Assembly: GCA_032433765.1 (NCBI GenBank)
Contig: JAVIAB010000059.1
Coordinates: 60,390,582-60,454,581 of the forward strand
Reading direction: 5' to 3'
DNA: 64,000 nucleotides
Source of the DNA: Megaustenia siamemsis
Taxonomy: Eukaryota > Mollusca > Gastropoda > Stylommatophora > Ariophantidae
Made by a program: the position numbers and the translations under genes. Numbering within the stretch: position 1 is the first letter of the stretch; every line of letters begins with the position of its first letter. Below, one piece after another: positions 62,490-64,000 of this stretch. The notes under the pieces were generated by a model, which was given only the letters and a program-made list of their open reading frames with translations, had not been told where the DNA came from and searched no databases.

Positions 62490-62960
62490 ATAATTATGGT
62501 TATGGAAGGCCCCGGTATCACTGCAAACGAATTAAAATCCATAATTACTCAACAGGACGTGTCAGCGGAATCATCCAAATTACTATCTCATCTTCCAAAC
62601 AAAGAAAGGTAGCTGTAGTCCCCTTCATATCAGTCTCAGCACACGCCAAAAGACATGAGGCGAAACCGCACATAAAGTAAACACAACCATCTGTTCCCTG
62701 TCATAAGATAGATATCTTCATTCATGTAAGCAATCGGAATATCAAAACACGATCAATCGGGAGGATGAAGCGCACAGATCACGGTGCGCACAGATCACGG
62801 TGTGCACAGAGCACCTAACTCAGTAGCTCCTGCATCAAGCCAGAGTTGGAATATGAGGAAACTGCAACAAGGAACACGTTTCAGACAGCCTTTAACGGTT
62901 CTTGCCGCCTATCCACCATATTGACCAGCAGTTCACGTCGTACTGAAAATGATTATCGTC
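62490..62960 (-). mobile_element. Retroposon R, copy 4
   Basis: The reverse complement matches most of 25985-26399, including the GGAAGGCCCCGGTATCACTG end. A short internal duplication (GATCACGGTGCGCACA / GATCACGGTGTGCACA) at about 62778-62805. Confidence 0.7.
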
Positions 62961-63074
62961 ATATTTAAAACAATGTATCGCGCTTGATAAAGTTAGGACA
63001 TCCTTTCTTACTTCAAATGCGAACAAATGAAGCACAGTTTGTCGTCTGATTATCCCCGTCGTACATCAAACAAT

Positions 63075-63334
63075 GGGGAGCCGCGATAGCTCAGTGGTTA
63101 GTGAACTGGACTACAAAGGACAAAAGATAGAGTTCGATCCCGACCGACGGCCACCGGTTCACCCAACCTTTAATGGGTACCGGATTTTTTTCTGGGAAAG
63201 TAGAGCGGCACGGGCGTAATACCGACCACATTACCCCAAAAATCATGTGCCGAAGGTCCGGAAAATTTATGGTCACTAACATCATGTTCCCTATACGCCC
63301 TTTGGCGTGACGCGGTACTTTGATTTTTTTTTTT
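63075..63334 (+). mobile_element. tRNA-derived SINE copy 8
   Basis: A box TAGCTCAGTGG, B box GTTCGATCCC, body and palindrome (CGCCCTTTGGCGTGAC, one mismatch), T-rich end. It lies about 285 bp before the LRR-5 promoter motif. Confidence 0.85.
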
Positions 63335-63619
63335 TCACACTAAACAACAGACCGTAAGATCTCCCTGCAATGTCATGTGAAAATGTGAAATGATAAACCA
63401 GTTCACACGTCTGTCTTTCACCTCCCGTTCAACTATCACCCATCGATTCTTGTTACTGTTTCTGTATCTCTTCTGATACATTGGTCTATGCACCTCTACC
63501 CCATGCATGTAATCACCACTTGCATCACTTCCCTTGTGCAATTTCTGAGCAAATTCGTAAACAAAATCAGTTTTAATCAATTTTAACGCCATTCCCAACC
63601 TGACGAGAAATAAGAAAAG

Positions 63620-63749
63620 TTGAAAACCCCTATAGATGCCCGTTAACTAATTTGTTTTTAAGATCTCGCTCTTATCTATGCATGTTAGTCACGACAATCC
63701 AAGACTAAGAGAGTCTACACGTTTGTTAGAAAACGTGTTTTCCCAAACG
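63620..63749 (+). promoter_or_regulatory. LRR-5 promoter module and non-coding exon 1 (gene continues beyond the window)
   Basis: TTGAAAACCCCTA is at 63620-63632, CTTATCT at 63671-63677 (offset 51) and TTAGTCACGA at 63685 (offset 65). The donor ACG|gtaagt follows 63749. The text just before the donor (TTGTTAGAAAA, then AAACG) closely matches LRR-4. Coding exons would lie past 64000. Confidence 0.55.
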
Positions 63750-64000
63750 GTAAGTGCTTCTTCTTCTTCAAAGTTCAACTTCGTAAATATTTATTTTCTT
63801 GAATCTAGTATCTCCCCAATTTCCCTCCCGATTTAAATTATATCTTTTTCGTTATTCTGTCTCACTGAATTAAACATTCAGTTAAAGTCTTATGTTGATG
63901 TTTACTTGCAATGAAACATGTTTTATTTATTTAGTGTCTTCTTTTATTTTTCTCTGAGTCACATTTTCAATTAACAGCCAATGTTATTTTTGTATCAGAG

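Overview
This is animal nuclear DNA: AT-rich, intron-containing, and dense in microsatellites, minisatellites, tRNA-derived SINEs and decayed non-LTR retrotransposons. A mollusc-like invertebrate is my best guess from the repeat style. That is an inference with low confidence, and I cannot name a species. There is no bacterial-style gene organisation, CRISPR array or rRNA gene.

The only host gene family I can support is a head-to-tail tandem array on the + strand of secreted leucine-rich-repeat (LRR) proteins, called LRR-1 to LRR-4 here. A fifth promoter and first exon (LRR-5) sit at the right edge. Each gene has the same four-exon plan: a non-coding exon 1 under a conserved promoter, a short exon 2 (25-26 codons, signal peptide plus CPY), exon 3 (36-38 codons, the rest of an LRRNT cysteine cap), and a terminal exon 4 of about 1.28 kb (LRRs plus an LRRCT cysteine cap). 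All coding introns are phase 0. Promoter motifs lie at 5486, 19862, 34609, 48024 and 63620, a repeat period of 13.4-15.6 kb. LRR-4 (48935-55557) is open throughout and encodes 489 residues. LRR-1, LRR-2 and LRR-3 each lack one base at a different place, so as written they are frameshifted. They could be decaying paralogues or carry assembly errors.

Layout: 1-5400, LINE debris, two SINEs and a complete Tc1/mariner-superfamily transposon (4018-5393) ending 92 bp before the LRR-1 promoter motif. 5486-15639, LRR-1, with a deleted relative of that transposon in intron 2 and a large 36/35-bp minisatellite in intron 3. 15640-19860, intergenic, with a 68-bp minisatellite. 19862-29707, LRR-2, with nested retroelements in intron 3. 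29708-34608, LINE debris. 34609-44217, LRR-3, with a large GATA array in intron 2 and nested LINE, SINE and inverted-repeat structures in intron 3. 44218-48023, intergenic. 48024-55557, LRR-4, with an even larger GATA array in intron 2. 55558-63619, intergenic, with a 3-kb 76-bp satellite. 63620 to the end, the start of LRR-5.

Together the genes look like an expanding family of soluble LRRNT-LRR-LRRCT proteins sharing one promoter design, set in repeat-rich DNA that may promote unequal exchange. Their function is unknown. A recognition or immune-type role is only a hypothesis.
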